This document shows positions 1 to 8,538 of a stretch of 34,141 nt of DNA, one piece after another. This DNA is from Lysobacterales bacterium (GTDB lineage: Bacteria > Pseudomonadota > Gammaproteobacteria > Xanthomonadales > Xanthomonadaceae): NCBI GenBank assembly GCA_017302075.1, contig JAFLEB010000013.1:1-34141 (forward strand), given 5' to 3'. Under the pieces are notes generated by a model that was not told the DNA's origin, made no database searches, and saw nothing but the letters and a program-made list of their open reading frames with translations. Position numbers and translations under genes: made by a program. Within the stretch, counting starts at the first letter, position 1. Every line of letters starts with the position of its first letter.

Positions 1-1
1 G

Positions 2-214
2 GTCCTGTGGCTGGCCGCAGCCTGCTGCCTGCTGTCGCTGCTCGGTGCAACCTGGCTCAGTGCTCGTCAATCGCATTCCCCGCGCGCGCGCTGGGCGTGG
101 GTCCTGCTGTGCGGCGTGGTCGGTTTGCCGGCGCTGGCCAGCTTGTGGCTCCTGTATCCGCGCCGCGAACGCCTGCCGTTGCCTGGATCGCAGGCACCGC
201 AGGCCGCGGCCTGA
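2..214 (+). CDS. C-terminal fragment of a small membrane protein (5' end outside window)
   Basis: An open frame enters from the left edge and ends at the TGA at 212-214, giving the last 70 residues. The visible part has two hydrophobic stretches: one rich in Leu, Ala and Cys at the very start, and a second around VLLCGVVGLPALASLWLLY. Between them lies a short Arg/Ser-rich loop, and a Pro/Arg/Ala tail follows. This looks like the end of a polytopic inner-membrane protein with a short cytoplasmic tail. It stops 24 bases before the peptidase gene on the same strand, so the two may share a transcript. The family cannot be named from this fragment. An overlapping frame at 7-657 also stays open but has the Arg/Ala-rich composition of a high-GC shadow. 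Confidence 0.5.
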   Translation, partial: VLWLAAACCLLSLLGATWLSARQSHSPRARWAWVLLCGVVGLPALASLWLLYPRRERLPLPGSQAPQAAA

Positions 215-238
215 GCGGACAGGGACGAGGACTCGACG

Positions 239-2290
239 ATGACCATGCTTCGACACCTGTGCGGCCCGCTGGCGCTGTGCGCCCTGTTGCTTGCGCCCCG
301 CACGCTGCCCGCGCAGGAGGCAGAAGGGCTGCGCGCCGCGGAAGCCGCGCAACGCGCGTTGCCGCGCGCACCGCGCCTGCCACGCACGGCCTTCCTCGAG
401 AATCGCACCCTCGTCGCCGCCGCGCTGTCGCCGGCCGGCGATGCGGTCGCCTACCTGCGCGAACGGAAGGCGTCGCGCGCGCTGTGGCTGCTGCCGGCGG
501 ATGGCGGCAGGGCGCGCATGCTGGTGGGGGCCACCCAGGCCGAACAGGTGACGTGGTCGCGCGATGGTCGCTGGATCTTCCTGCGTGGCCCGCGCGCGCT
601 GGCCATCGTGGGTGTGGATGGCCTAAGCGGCGTGCGGGTGCCGCTGGGCGGCAGTGAACGTCGCCGGGTGATGAAGCTGGACCCGTCGCAACCGGCCGCG
701 GTGTTGCTGCGCGAACGGGTCGCCATCGGCAATGGCGAGCGCTGGCGGATCGTGCGCATGGACGCGCGCGGCAAGCGCACCCTGCTGCGCGAGGAGGCGC
801 GCTGGGTCCACGATGTCGCGCTGGATGCGCAGGGCCGCATCGTCGCGCTGGCCCGCTTCGAGGGCGACCACGATGCGCTGTACCGCGTGCGGCCTGGCGG
901 CACGCTGCATCAAGTCCTGCGCCTGCGGCCGATGGAGCGGATCGAGCTGCTGGCCGCGTTGCCGGATGGCAGCCAGTTGATGGCAGGCAATCCCGGGGGA
1001 GACTTCAGGCGCGTGCTGCGCCTCGATGCGAACGACCGACTGCAGACCCTCCACGAGGATCCGCGCGCCGAAGCCGATCTCGACGAGGTGGTGCTCGATC
1101 CGCGCACGCAACAACCGCTGGCGGCGAGCTACCGCAGCACTGTCGCCGCGACCCATGGCATCGGCGACGCGCAGGCCGTGGTCGCGGACATCGCGCGCAG
1201 GTTCCCGGGCCGCGACATCGCCCTGCAAGCGGGCAGTGGTCCGTCCGCGCGCTGGCTGGTGAGCGAACGCGCGGCCACCTTGCGCGACCCGCGCTGGTGG
1301 CTGTACGACCCGCGCAACGGCACCCTGCGACGCGTCCTGGACGATCCCGGCATCAGTGCGCAGTCGCCGCCGGAAGCCCAGCTCGCGCGCAAGGTCGCGA
1401 TCTCCTACACCGCATCCGATGGCAGCCGCGTGCATGGCTTCGTGCTGCTGCCGCCGGGCGTGGACGCCGCGCGCGCGCCGCTGGTCGCGCAGGTGCATGG
1501 CGGCCCGATCAACCACTTCCGCGCCGGTTACGACGGCGTCGCCCAGTTCCTGGCCAATCGCGGCTACGTGGTGTTCCAGTCGAATTTCCGCGGCTCCACC
1601 GGCCACGGGCGTGCCTACACCTTCGCGTCGAACGGCGACTACGGCAATGGCCGCGTCCAGCGCGACATCGTCGAGGGCGTGCGCTGGCTGCTGGCGCAGG
1701 GCATCGGCGACAAGGACCGCGTCGGCATCGTCGGCCATTCGTTCGGGGGCTATTCGACGCTGCTCGGGCTGACCTTCCAGCCCGAGCTGTTCAAGGTCGG
1801 CGTGGCCGGGGCGCCGCCCGCGGACCTGGGCTGGGCGATGCGTTGGCTGGTGGAATCCGGCGACCAGGGCGACCTGCCGGATCGTTCGCTGCGGCAGACC
1901 CTGCGCGCGCTGTCGCTGGACGCGACCGATCCCGCCACCCGCGCGCGCCTGCATGCGCAATCGCCGCAGGCGAACGTGGCGAAGATGCGGCGCCCGCTGC
2001 TGGTCATGGCCGGTGGCGCGGATCGCACCGTCGCTTTGCGGTCGGTGGTCGACTACGGCGCACGCCTGCGCGCGCTCGGCCGGCCGGTCACCCTGCTGGT
2101 CGAACCCGGCGGTGGCCACTCGCCGGTCGCGCCGCTCGCGCGGGAGGCCTATCTGTTCGCGATGGACACCATGCTGCAGCGCCACCTCGGCGGCCCGCCG
2201 CCGGAGCCGCCCGGCCCGCGCCTGCGCGAATACCTGCGGGCGAACCTGCGCATCGCCGGGCCCGAATTCGAGGCGTTTGCGACGAAGTGA
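239..2290 (+). CDS. S9 family serine peptidase (prolyl oligopeptidase-like), exported
   Basis: Hydrolyses peptides with a Ser-Asp-His triad. The 683-residue protein starts with a signal peptide (hydrophobic LALCALLLA core, cleavage probably near LPAQEA). A region of about residues 50-390, rich in short repeats like those of a beta-propeller (for example ALWLLPADGG), follows. The C-terminal alpha/beta-hydrolase domain holds the nucleophile elbow GHSFGG with Ser501, the acid Asp595 in GGADRT and His627 in GGGHSP. Domain order and length fit the dipeptidyl/acylaminoacyl peptidase branch of S9. The start at 239 follows a purine-rich GGACGAGGA ribosome site; a second ATG at 245 is possible. The gene ends 24 bases from the convergent DUF1801 gene. 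Natural substrate is unknown; a periplasmic location is inferred from the signal peptide. Confidence 0.88.
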   Translation: MTMLRHLCGPLALCALLLAPRTLPAQEAEGLRAAEAAQRALPRAPRLPRTAFLENRTLVAAALSPAGDAVAYLRERKASRALWLLPADGGRARMLVGATQAEQVTWSRDGRWIFLRGPRALAIVGVDGLSGVRVPLGGSERRRVMKLDPSQPAAVLLRERVAIGNGERWRIVRMDARGKRTLLREEARWVHDVALDAQGRIVALARFEGDHDALYRVRPGGTLHQVLRLRPMERIELLAALPDGSQLMAGNPGGDFRRVLRLDANDRLQTLHEDPRAEADLDEVVLDPRTQQPLAASYRSTVAATHGIGDAQAVVADIARRFPGRDIALQAGSGPSARWLVSERAATLRDPRWWLYDPRNGTLRRVLDDPGISAQSPPEAQLARKVAISYTASDGSRVHGFVLLPPGVDAARAPLVAQVHGGPINHFRAGYDGVAQFLANRGYVVFQSNFRGSTGHGRAYTFASNGDYGNGRVQRDIVEGVRWLLAQGIGDKDRVGIVGHSFGGYSTLLGLTFQPELFKVGVAGAPPADLGWAMRWLVESGDQGDLPDRSLRQTLRALSLDATDPATRARLHAQSPQANVAKMRRPLLVMAGGADRTVALRSVVDYGARLRALGRPVTLLVEPGGGHSPVAPLAREAYLFAMDTMLQRHLGGPPPEPPGPRLREYLRANLRIAGPEFEAFATK

Positions 2291-2314
2291 AGCAGCCCTC
2301 AAGCCCGCCAGGCG

Positions 2315-2704
2315 TCACTTCAGGCGTTCGAGCCGGCCCTTGCGCTTGACGATGTTCTGGTAGTCCCACTGGATGTCGCGCGCCTTGCCCAGCCAGCGCC
2401 GCAGGGCCTCGACGTCCACCTGCGCGGCCTCCGCATAACGGGCCTCGGCGGCCTTGAAGCTGCCTTCGGGATGCAGGCCGGGCTCGTCGAAGGATTGCCC
2501 GCTCCAGAACAGCAGGCGCACGCCGCCCTTCAGCAGGCTGTAGCCGGCGACCGGGTTGCCGTCGAGGAACCACACCGGATGCCGATGCCAGACCTTGCCG
2601 ACGGCGTCGGGCAGGGCGGCCACGATCTCGCGCGCGAGCAGGCCGCACACGGCCCGCGCGGCGTCGGGCAAGGCGGCGTGGTAGGCCTCGATGTCCGGGT
2701 GCAT
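2315..2704 (-). CDS. DUF1801 domain protein
   Basis: A 129-residue soluble protein of the DUF1801 (YdhG-like) type. Visible family hallmarks are the N-terminal helix MHPDIEAYHAALPD, the WHRHPVWFLDG region and the GVRLLFWSG strand, followed by a C-terminal helical part with a Trp-rich segment. No catalytic residues are known for this family and no reaction can be assigned. Its start lies three bases downstream of the ppx stop, so it is probably the last gene of the phoB-phoR-ppk1-ppx transcript. That placement hints at a phosphate-linked role but does not prove one. It ends 24 bases from the oppositely oriented S9 peptidase, with no clear terminator between them. Confidence 0.75.
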   Translation of the reverse strand: MHPDIEAYHAALPDAARAVCGLLAREIVAALPDAVGKVWHRHPVWFLDGNPVAGYSLLKGGVRLLFWSGQSFDEPGLHPEGSFKAAEARYAEAAQVDVEALRRWLGKARDIQWDYQNIVKRKGRLERLK

Positions 2705-2707
2705 GGG

Positions 2708-4252
2708 CTACTCGGCCGCCAGCTGCAGGGTCAGGCCGAGGCCGAGCATGTCCTCGGGTTCGCCTTCGAGGTCGGCGCGCAGCAACGGGCGGGCCTGCAG
2801 CCAGGCGCGGTCGAGCGCGAGGTGCAACTGCTCGCCGGCGGCACCCAGGCGCAGCAACGGCATCTCGTCGGTCTCGTGCGAGCGGTGCAGCAGCACCGCC
2901 AGCCGCAGCAGGGCGGCACTGCGGCGGGTCGCGGCCAGCAGGCGGTCGGGGATCATCTCGAAGGCCGACTTCGGCACGCCGCGGCGATGGGTGCGAACCA
3001 GCGCCGCCAGCACGCGCTGCTCCTGCTGCGAGAAGCCGGCGATGTCGGAGTGCTCGAGGATGTACGCGCCGTGCACGTGGTAGCCGCTGTGCGCGATGGC
3101 CAGGCCGAGCTCGTGCACGCGCGCGGCGCGCGCCAGCATCGCGCGGTCGTCCGCGCCCAGGCCCCAGTCGGCGGCGACCTGGTCGAACAGGCGCATCGCG
3201 GTCGCCTCGACCCGCCGCGCCTGGCCGGCATCCACGCCGTAGCGCTGCATCAGCGCGGCCACCGAGACTTCGCGCGGGTCGTCGACGCCGCCGCGGCCGG
3301 CCAGGTCGTGCAGCACGCCCTCGCGCAGCGCGGCCTTGCTCACCTGCATGCGTTGCAGGCCCAGCGCGGCGAACACCGCTTCGAGCACCAGCAGGCCGCC
3401 GGCGATGATCGGCTTGCGCTCGGCGGACAGGCCGGGCAGGTCGATGTCCTCGATGCGGTCGGCCTGCAGCAGGCGGTCGCGCAGCTGCGGCAGCGCCTCG
3501 GCGGTGACTGCGCCCTTGGTGAGCTTCATCGCCGCGCAGATCTCGCCGATCGCCTTGTTGGTGCCCGACGAGCCGATCGCCTCGTCCCAGCCCAGGTTGC
3601 GGTAGGTCGACGCGAACTGCTGGAACTCGGCGGAGACCTCGGTGAGCGCGGCGTTCCAGCGCTTGCGCGAGAGCTTGCCGTTGGCGAAGAAGCGGCGGGT
3701 GCTGGCGACGCATCCCGCCTGCAGGCTTTCGCGTTCGATCGGGTCGAAGCCGCTGCCGATGATGCATTCGGTGGAGCCGCCGCCGATGTCGATCACCAGC
3801 CGAAGCTGGCCGTCCTTCGGTGGTTGCGCATGGGCCACGCCGAGGTAGACCAGGCGCGCTTCCTCGCGGCCGGAGATGACTTCGATGGCGTGCCCCAGCG
3901 CGGCTTCGGCGGGGACCAGGAAGCGCTCCGGCGCGCGCAGCTGGCGGACCGTGTTGGTCGCCACCGCGCGGATCCGCGGCGCCGGCAGTTCGGCGACGCG
4001 CTGGCCGAAGCGCTCCAGGCAGGCGAGGGCGCGGTCGCGGACGTCCGGTGCCAGCCCGCCGAACCCGTCCAGCCCCTCGGCCATGCGCACGGTCTCGCGC
4101 AGGCGGTCGACCACCCGCAGCTGGCCGAGCACGCGCTGCGCCACCACCATGTGGAAGCTGTTGGAGCCGAGGTCGAGCGCGGCCAGCAGGTCGCCGTCGC
4201 GTAGCGGGGCGGCTTGCGCGCGGGCCGGGCTGCGGCGCGGGGGCGTCCTCAT
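2708..4252 (-). CDS. ppx: Exopolyphosphatase (Ppx/GppA family)
   Basis: Releases phosphate from the ends of polyphosphate chains; GppA relatives also hydrolyse pppGpp. The 514-residue protein has the ASKHA fold. The first phosphate-binding loop is ALDLGSNSFH (about residues 25-34), the catalytic-glutamate region is SGREEARL (about 127-133), and the second phosphate loop is VIDIGGGSTE (about 153-162). A C-terminal HD-like helical part contains RVHELGLAIAHSGYHVHG. The length is close to that of E. coli Ppx, and the position directly behind ppk1 favours Ppx over GppA. The start codon at 4252 has no Shine-Dalgarno sequence; four CCGA repeats lie against it instead. The gap to ppk1 is 53 bases and includes a GATAAT element that could be a weak internal promoter. 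Confidence 0.92.
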   Translation of the reverse strand: MRTPPRRSPARAQAAPLRDGDLLAALDLGSNSFHMVVAQRVLGQLRVVDRLRETVRMAEGLDGFGGLAPDVRDRALACLERFGQRVAELPAPRIRAVATNTVRQLRAPERFLVPAEAALGHAIEVISGREEARLVYLGVAHAQPPKDGQLRLVIDIGGGSTECIIGSGFDPIERESLQAGCVASTRRFFANGKLSRKRWNAALTEVSAEFQQFASTYRNLGWDEAIGSSGTNKAIGEICAAMKLTKGAVTAEALPQLRDRLLQADRIEDIDLPGLSAERKPIIAGGLLVLEAVFAALGLQRMQVSKAALREGVLHDLAGRGGVDDPREVSVAALMQRYGVDAGQARRVEATAMRLFDQVAADWGLGADDRAMLARAARVHELGLAIAHSGYHVHGAYILEHSDIAGFSQQEQRVLAALVRTHRRGVPKSAFEMIPDRLLAATRRSAALLRLAVLLHRSHETDEMPLLRLGAAGEQLHLALDRAWLQARPLLRADLEGEPEDMLGLGLTLQLAAE

Positions 4253-4267
4253 CGGTCGGTCGGTCGG
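4252..4267 (-). repeat. (CCGA)4 tetranucleotide repeat at the ppx start codon
   Basis: Four perfect CCGA units on the minus strand run into the ppx ATG; the last A of the tract is the A of the start codon. They fill the place where a ribosome-binding site would be expected. Confidence 0.8.
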
Positions 4268-4305
4268 CGGCGGCGCATGCGGCGATTATCGCCCGCCGCC
4301 GCGGT

Positions 4306-6387
4306 TCAGGCGTACAAGTCGTCGAGCAGCGCGAGCTGCGCCGAGAACGGCGCCTCGCCCTTGCCGGGCTGGCGGCGCAGGTAATGGCCGTCGGCCTGCA
4401 GGTCCCAGGCGTTCTGGTTGTCCTCGAGGTAGTTCGCCAGCCCTTCGCGGTACACGCGTTCGGCGGCGGCCGCGTCGAGGATCGGGAACGCGGTCTCCAC
4501 CCGGCGCAGCAGGTTGCGTTCCAGCCAGTCGGCCGACGAGCAGAACAGGTCGGGCGCGCCATCGTTGGCGAACCACCAGATGCGGTGGTGCTCGAGGAAG
4601 CGGCCGACGATCGAGCGCACGCGGATGTTGTCGGACACGCCGGGCAGGCCGGGGCGCAGGGTGCATGCGCCGCGCACCACCAGGTCGATGGCGACGCCGG
4701 CCTGGGACGCGGCGTAGAGGGCCTCGATCACCTGCGGCTCGTTGAGTGCGTTCATCTTCGCCACGATCCGCGCCGCGCGCCCGGCGCGCGCGTGTTCCGC
4801 CTCGCGGGTGATGCGCGCCAGCACGCCGGTGTGCAGGGTGAACGGCGACTGCAGCAGGTGCTTGAGCTGCAGCGGCGCGGCCAGCCCGGACAGCTGCTGG
4901 AAGATCAGGTGGACGTCGTGGCCGATGTCCGGATCCGCGGTCATCAGGCTGAAGTCGGTGTACGCGCGCGCGGTGCCGCTGTGGTAATTGCCGGTGCCGA
5001 GGTGCACGTAGCGGCGCAGCTGGCGGCCCTCGCGGCGCACCACCAGCAGCATCTTCGCGTGGGTCTTGTAGCCCACCACGCCGTACACGACCTGCACGCC
5101 GGCATCCTGCAGGCGGTCGGCGAGGCCGAGGTTGGCCTCCTCGTCGAAGCGCGCGCGCAACTCGACGACCACGGTCACGTCCTTGCCGTTGCGCGCGGCC
5201 TGGATCAGGTGCTCGACGATCGGCGAGTCCTTGCCGGTGCGGTACAGGGTCTGCTTGATCGCCAGCACGTTGGGGTCTTCGGCGGCCTGGCGGATCAGTT
5301 CCAGTACCGGCGCGAACGCATCGTAGGGATGGTGCAGCAGCACGTCGCCCTGGCGGATCGCGTCGAACATGCCCTCCAGGTCGCGCGACATCCGCGGCTG
5401 GAACGGACGGAACTTGAGGTCGGGCCGGTGGACCATGTCGTAGACCTGGACCACGCGGTTGAGGTTGACCGGGCCGTTGATCTTGTAGACCGCGTTCTGC
5501 GGCAGTTCGAAATTGTCCAGCAGCATGCGCACCACGTCGGGCGGGCAGCGTTCGTCGATCTCCAGCCGCACCGCGCGCAGGTAGCCGCGGCCCAGCAGTT
5601 CGTCGCGCAGGGCCAGCGCGAGGTTGTCGACGTCGTCCTCGTCGACGATCAGCTCGGAGTTGCGGGTGACCCGGAACTGGTGCGCGCCCTTGACCTTCAT
5701 GCCCGGGAACAGTTCGTCGACGAACGCCGACAACACCGAGCTGAGGAACACGAAGTCGTGGCAGGCGTCGCCATCGCCGTCGGCATCCGGCAAGCGGATG
5801 ATCCGCGGCAGCGAGCGCGGCGCGCGCACGATCGCCATGTGGCCCTCGCGGCCGAAGGCGTCGCGGCCCTCCAGCAGGACCACCACGTTGAGCGACTTGT
5901 TGAGGATCTTCGGGAACGGATGCGCGGGATCCAGCGCCAGCGGCGACAGCACCGGCATGATCTCGTCGCGGAAGTGCGCGCGCAGCCACGCCACCTGGTC
6001 CGGGGTCCACTGCTCGCGCTGCAGCAGGCGGATGCCCTGGTCCCACAGCGCGGGGCGGATCTCGTCGTAGAAGCAGCGGTACTGCGCATCCACCAGTTCC
6101 GCCGCGCGGTCGTGGATGCGGCCCAGCAGCACCGAGGGTGCCAACCCGTCGGCCGCCGCCGGCAGGCCGAAATCGATCGCGTGGCGGACCGAGCCGCCGC
6201 GGATCTCGAAGAATTCGTCGAGGTTGGTGCAGCTGATGCACAGGTAGCGTAGCCGTTCCAGCAGCGGCACCGCCGGATCCTGCGCCTGCGCCAGCACCCG
6301 GAAGTTGAAGTCGAGCTGGCCGAGTTCGCGGTTGGCGAACAGGGTTGGGTCGCGCAGGGCGGGAGCGGTGGCGGGCGGCGGCGTCAT
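4306..6387 (-). CDS. ppk1: Polyphosphate kinase 1
   Basis: Reversibly transfers the gamma-phosphate of ATP to polyphosphate through a phosphohistidine. The 693-residue protein has an N-terminal helical domain with NRELGQLDFNFR (residues 19-30) and ISCTNLDEFF (51-60), a head domain, and two phospholipase-D-like C-terminal domains. The predicted autophosphorylated residue is His443 in KTHAK, with His462 in VHLGTGN; their 19-residue spacing matches E. coli His435 and His454. A further conserved site, FLEHHRIWWF, lies near the C-terminus. The ATG at 6387 overlaps the phoR stop as ATGA, which indicates translational coupling. Much longer open frames through this region are extensions caused by high GC; the overlap and the N-terminal homology fix the start. 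PhoB control is inferred from the operon. Confidence 0.95.
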   Translation of the reverse strand: MTPPPATAPALRDPTLFANRELGQLDFNFRVLAQAQDPAVPLLERLRYLCISCTNLDEFFEIRGGSVRHAIDFGLPAAADGLAPSVLLGRIHDRAAELVDAQYRCFYDEIRPALWDQGIRLLQREQWTPDQVAWLRAHFRDEIMPVLSPLALDPAHPFPKILNKSLNVVVLLEGRDAFGREGHMAIVRAPRSLPRIIRLPDADGDGDACHDFVFLSSVLSAFVDELFPGMKVKGAHQFRVTRNSELIVDEDDVDNLALALRDELLGRGYLRAVRLEIDERCPPDVVRMLLDNFELPQNAVYKINGPVNLNRVVQVYDMVHRPDLKFRPFQPRMSRDLEGMFDAIRQGDVLLHHPYDAFAPVLELIRQAAEDPNVLAIKQTLYRTGKDSPIVEHLIQAARNGKDVTVVVELRARFDEEANLGLADRLQDAGVQVVYGVVGYKTHAKMLLVVRREGRQLRRYVHLGTGNYHSGTARAYTDFSLMTADPDIGHDVHLIFQQLSGLAAPLQLKHLLQSPFTLHTGVLARITREAEHARAGRAARIVAKMNALNEPQVIEALYAASQAGVAIDLVVRGACTLRPGLPGVSDNIRVRSIVGRFLEHHRIWWFANDGAPDLFCSSADWLERNLLRRVETAFPILDAAAAERVYREGLANYLEDNQNAWDLQADGHYLRRQPGKGEAPFSAQLALLDDLYA

Positions 6388-7715
6388 GGCAGGGCGGGCG
6401 TCTCGGGCGTGGGGTCGCGCGGCAGCAGTCGGCCGGGGCCGAAGCGGCAGGTGAAGGTGCTGCCCTTGCCGACCTCGCTGGCGATGTCCAGGCTCGCATG
6501 ATGCAGGCCCAGCACGTGCTTGACGATAGCCAGCCCCAGCCCGGTGCCGCCGGATTCGCGCGAGCGGCTGTTGGACACGCGGTAGAAGCGTTCGGTGATG
6601 CGCGGCAGGTGCGTCGCGGGGATGCCGTAGCCGCTGTCGCGCACGGCCAGCGAGGCGCCGCCGTCGGGGTCGCGGGCGAAGCGGATGGCGACGTCGCCGC
6701 CGGCCGGCGTGTAGCGGATCGCGTTGCTGACCAGGTTGGAGAACGCGCTGTGCAGTTCCTTGGTTGAGCCGAGCAGGTCCACCCCGGCCGCGTCCTCCAC
6801 CGAGACCCGGTGCCGGCCCTGGCTCAGCGCCTCGGCCTCGCGGCGCAGCGTGGCCAGCATCGGCGCCATCGCCACCGGTTCCTCGGGCAACTGGTCGCGC
6901 GCCTCCAGCCGCGACAGCGCCAGCAGGTCCTCGACCAGCTGGTTCATCCGTTGCGACTGGCGCTGCATCTCCGCCAGCATCGGCGCCCACTCGGGCATCT
7001 CCGCCGGGTCCAGCATCTCCAGGTAGCCGTGCACCACGGTGAGCGGCGTGCGCAACTCGTGCGAGACGTTGGCGACGAAGTCGCGGCGCATGTGCTCCAG
7101 GCGCATGGTGCGGGTCACGTCGCGGGCGACCAGCAGCCACAGTTCCTCGGAATACGGGATCAGCCGCAGGTTCAGGCGCATGCCCGGGTCGGCCGGCGAG
7201 GCCACGTCGGTCAGCGGCTCGGCATTGCGCCCGGCGGCCAGCCATTGCGCCAGCGGCAGCGGTTGCAGCGCGGCGACGATGGACGCGTCCTGGTGGCGCG
7301 GATAGTGCAGGCCCAGCAGGGGCGTGGCGGCCTCGTTGAACCAGAGCACGCGCTGGGTGTTGCGGTCCACCACCACGATTGCGTCCGGCAGCGCGGCGGC
7401 GGCGGCGCGATAGGCGCGCAGCATCGCCAGCAGGCGGCGCTTGCGCGCGCGCATCTCGGCCTGGCTGCGGTGCAGCAGGCGGTCGAGTTCGTTCCACACG
7501 CCTTCGCCGGTCGGCGGTTCCAGGCGTTGCCGCGCGGTCAGGCGCAGCAGCACGCCGCGCAGCTTCCAGTAGTGCCAGGCGACCACCGCCAGTGCCGCGA
7601 CGGTCAGCGCCGGCCAGGGCTGGCCGAGCAGGAGCCCGACCGCCAGGCCGATCGCCAGCACCAGGGCCAGTTGGCCGAGGGTGCGGAACCACGCGTTGCG
7701 GGCGGCGGGCGACAT
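6384..7715 (-). CDS. phoR: Phosphate regulon sensor histidine kinase PhoR
   Basis: Inner-membrane kinase that phosphorylates PhoB when phosphate is low. In 443 residues it shows two adjacent hydrophobic segments (about 14-31 and 36-48), a PAS-like sensor region (about 100-200, with ALPDAIVVVDRNTQRVLWFN), a HisKA dimerisation helix with His219 in NVSHELRTPLT, and an HATPase domain. The latter carries the N box FSNLVSNAIRYTPAGG, the G1 box RDSGYGIP and the G2 box GGTGLGLAIVKH. There is no large periplasmic domain, which fits PhoR sensing through the Pst/PhoU complex. It starts 35 bases after phoB and overlaps ppk1 by four bases. The start at 7715 gives a short N-terminus directly before the first membrane helix. 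Confidence 0.94.
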   Translation of the reverse strand: MSPAARNAWFRTLGQLALVLAIGLAVGLLLGQPWPALTVAALAVVAWHYWKLRGVLLRLTARQRLEPPTGEGVWNELDRLLHRSQAEMRARKRRLLAMLRAYRAAAAALPDAIVVVDRNTQRVLWFNEAATPLLGLHYPRHQDASIVAALQPLPLAQWLAAGRNAEPLTDVASPADPGMRLNLRLIPYSEELWLLVARDVTRTMRLEHMRRDFVANVSHELRTPLTVVHGYLEMLDPAEMPEWAPMLAEMQRQSQRMNQLVEDLLALSRLEARDQLPEEPVAMAPMLATLRREAEALSQGRHRVSVEDAAGVDLLGSTKELHSAFSNLVSNAIRYTPAGGDVAIRFARDPDGGASLAVRDSGYGIPATHLPRITERFYRVSNSRSRESGGTGLGLAIVKHVLGLHHASLDIASEVGKGSTFTCRFGPGRLLPRDPTPETPALP

Positions 7716-7750
7716 GCGGCGAGCCTAGTCCCGGTGGCGCCGGCGCGGGC

Positions 7751-8452
7751 TCATGCCGCGGCCGAGAAGCGGTAGCCGGTGCCGCGCACGGTCTGCACCA
7801 TCGCGTCCAGGCCGTGCGGTTCCAGGGTCTTGCGCAGGCGGCGGATGTGCACGTCGACGGTGCGTTCCTCGACGTACACGCTGCCGCCCCAGACGTGGTC
7901 CAGCAGCTGCGAGCGGCTGTACACGCGCTCCGGATGGGTCATGAAGAAGTGCAGCAGGCGGTATTCGGTGGGGCCGATCGCGACCGGCGACGGCTCGCCG
8001 CCGGCCTCGGCGAACACGCGGTGCGCGGCACCGTCGATGCGCAGCGCGCCCACCTGTACGCTGCCGTCCTCGTCGTCCTCGCGCGAACGGCGCATGACCG
8101 CGCGGATCCGCGCCAGCAGTTCGCGGGCGGAGAATGGCTTCACCACGTAGTCGTCGACGCCGGCTTCCAGCCCGCCGACGCGGTCGTTCTCCTCGCCGCG
8201 CGCGGTGAGCATGATGATCGGCACGTCGCGGGTCAGCGATTCGCGGCGCCAGCGGCGGGCGAGCTCCAGGCCGCTGCTGCCCGGCAGCATCCAGTCGAGC
8301 AGGATCAGGTCGGGCACGCGCTCGGCGATCGCGGCCTGCGCCTCGCGGCCATCGCCGGCGGTCACCGGCTCGAATTCGCCCTTGCGCAGGGCATAGGCGA
8401 CCATGTCGCGGATCGCGGGCTCGTCTTCGACGATCAGGATGCGCTTCTGCAT
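7751..8452 (-). CDS. phoB: Phosphate regulon response regulator PhoB
   Basis: OmpR-class transcription factor activated by PhoR. The 233-residue protein has a receiver domain with the acidic pocket IVEDE (residues 7-11), phosphorylation site Asp53 in LLDWMLPG and Lys105 in [10 protein letters not shown]. The C-terminal winged-helix DNA-binding domain shows [28 protein letters not shown] and [10 protein letters not shown]. It is the first gene of phoB-phoR-ppk1-ppx-DUF1801. A tandem CGTCAC repeat at 8514-8535 upstream resembles a Pho box, so autoregulation under phosphate limitation is likely. The ATG at 8452 is preceded by an AGGA ribosome site. Confidence 0.95.
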   Translation of the reverse strand: MQKRILIVEDEPAIRDMVAYALRKGEFEPVTAGDGREAQAAIAERVPDLILLDWMLPGSSGLELARRWRRESLTRDVPIIMLTARGEENDRVGGLEAGVDDYVVKPFSARELLARIRAVMRRSREDDEDGSVQVGALRIDGAAHRVFAEAGGEPSPVAIGPTEYRLLHFFMTHPERVYSRSQLLDHVWGGSVYVEERTVDVHIRRLRKTLEPHGLDAMVQTVRGTGYRFSAAA

Positions 8453-8513
8453 GCCGGGTCCTGCGTGGCGGCGGGGGCGGTGCCTCGCGGCACCATGCTG
8501 CCATTACACGACC

Positions 8514-8535
8514 GTTTTGTGACGCTTTGGTGACG
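8514..8535 (-). promoter_or_regulatory. Putative Pho box upstream of phoB
   Basis: On the minus strand two 11-base units follow one another: CGTCACCAAAG and CGTCACAAAAC. Each is a TGTCA-like heptamer plus a four-base A-rich spacer, the layout of the PhoB box known from enterobacteria. The site is 61 bases before the phoB ATG and just beyond the stop codon of the upstream metalloprotease gene. Confidence 0.65.
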
Positions 8536-8538
8536 TTG

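Noticed and set aside
4306..7692. A single 1128-residue frame that appears to fuse phoR-region sequence with polyphosphate kinase
   Set aside because: The first 435 residues are an out-of-frame reading of phoR. The ATGA overlap and homologous N-terminus place the real ppk1 start at 6387.
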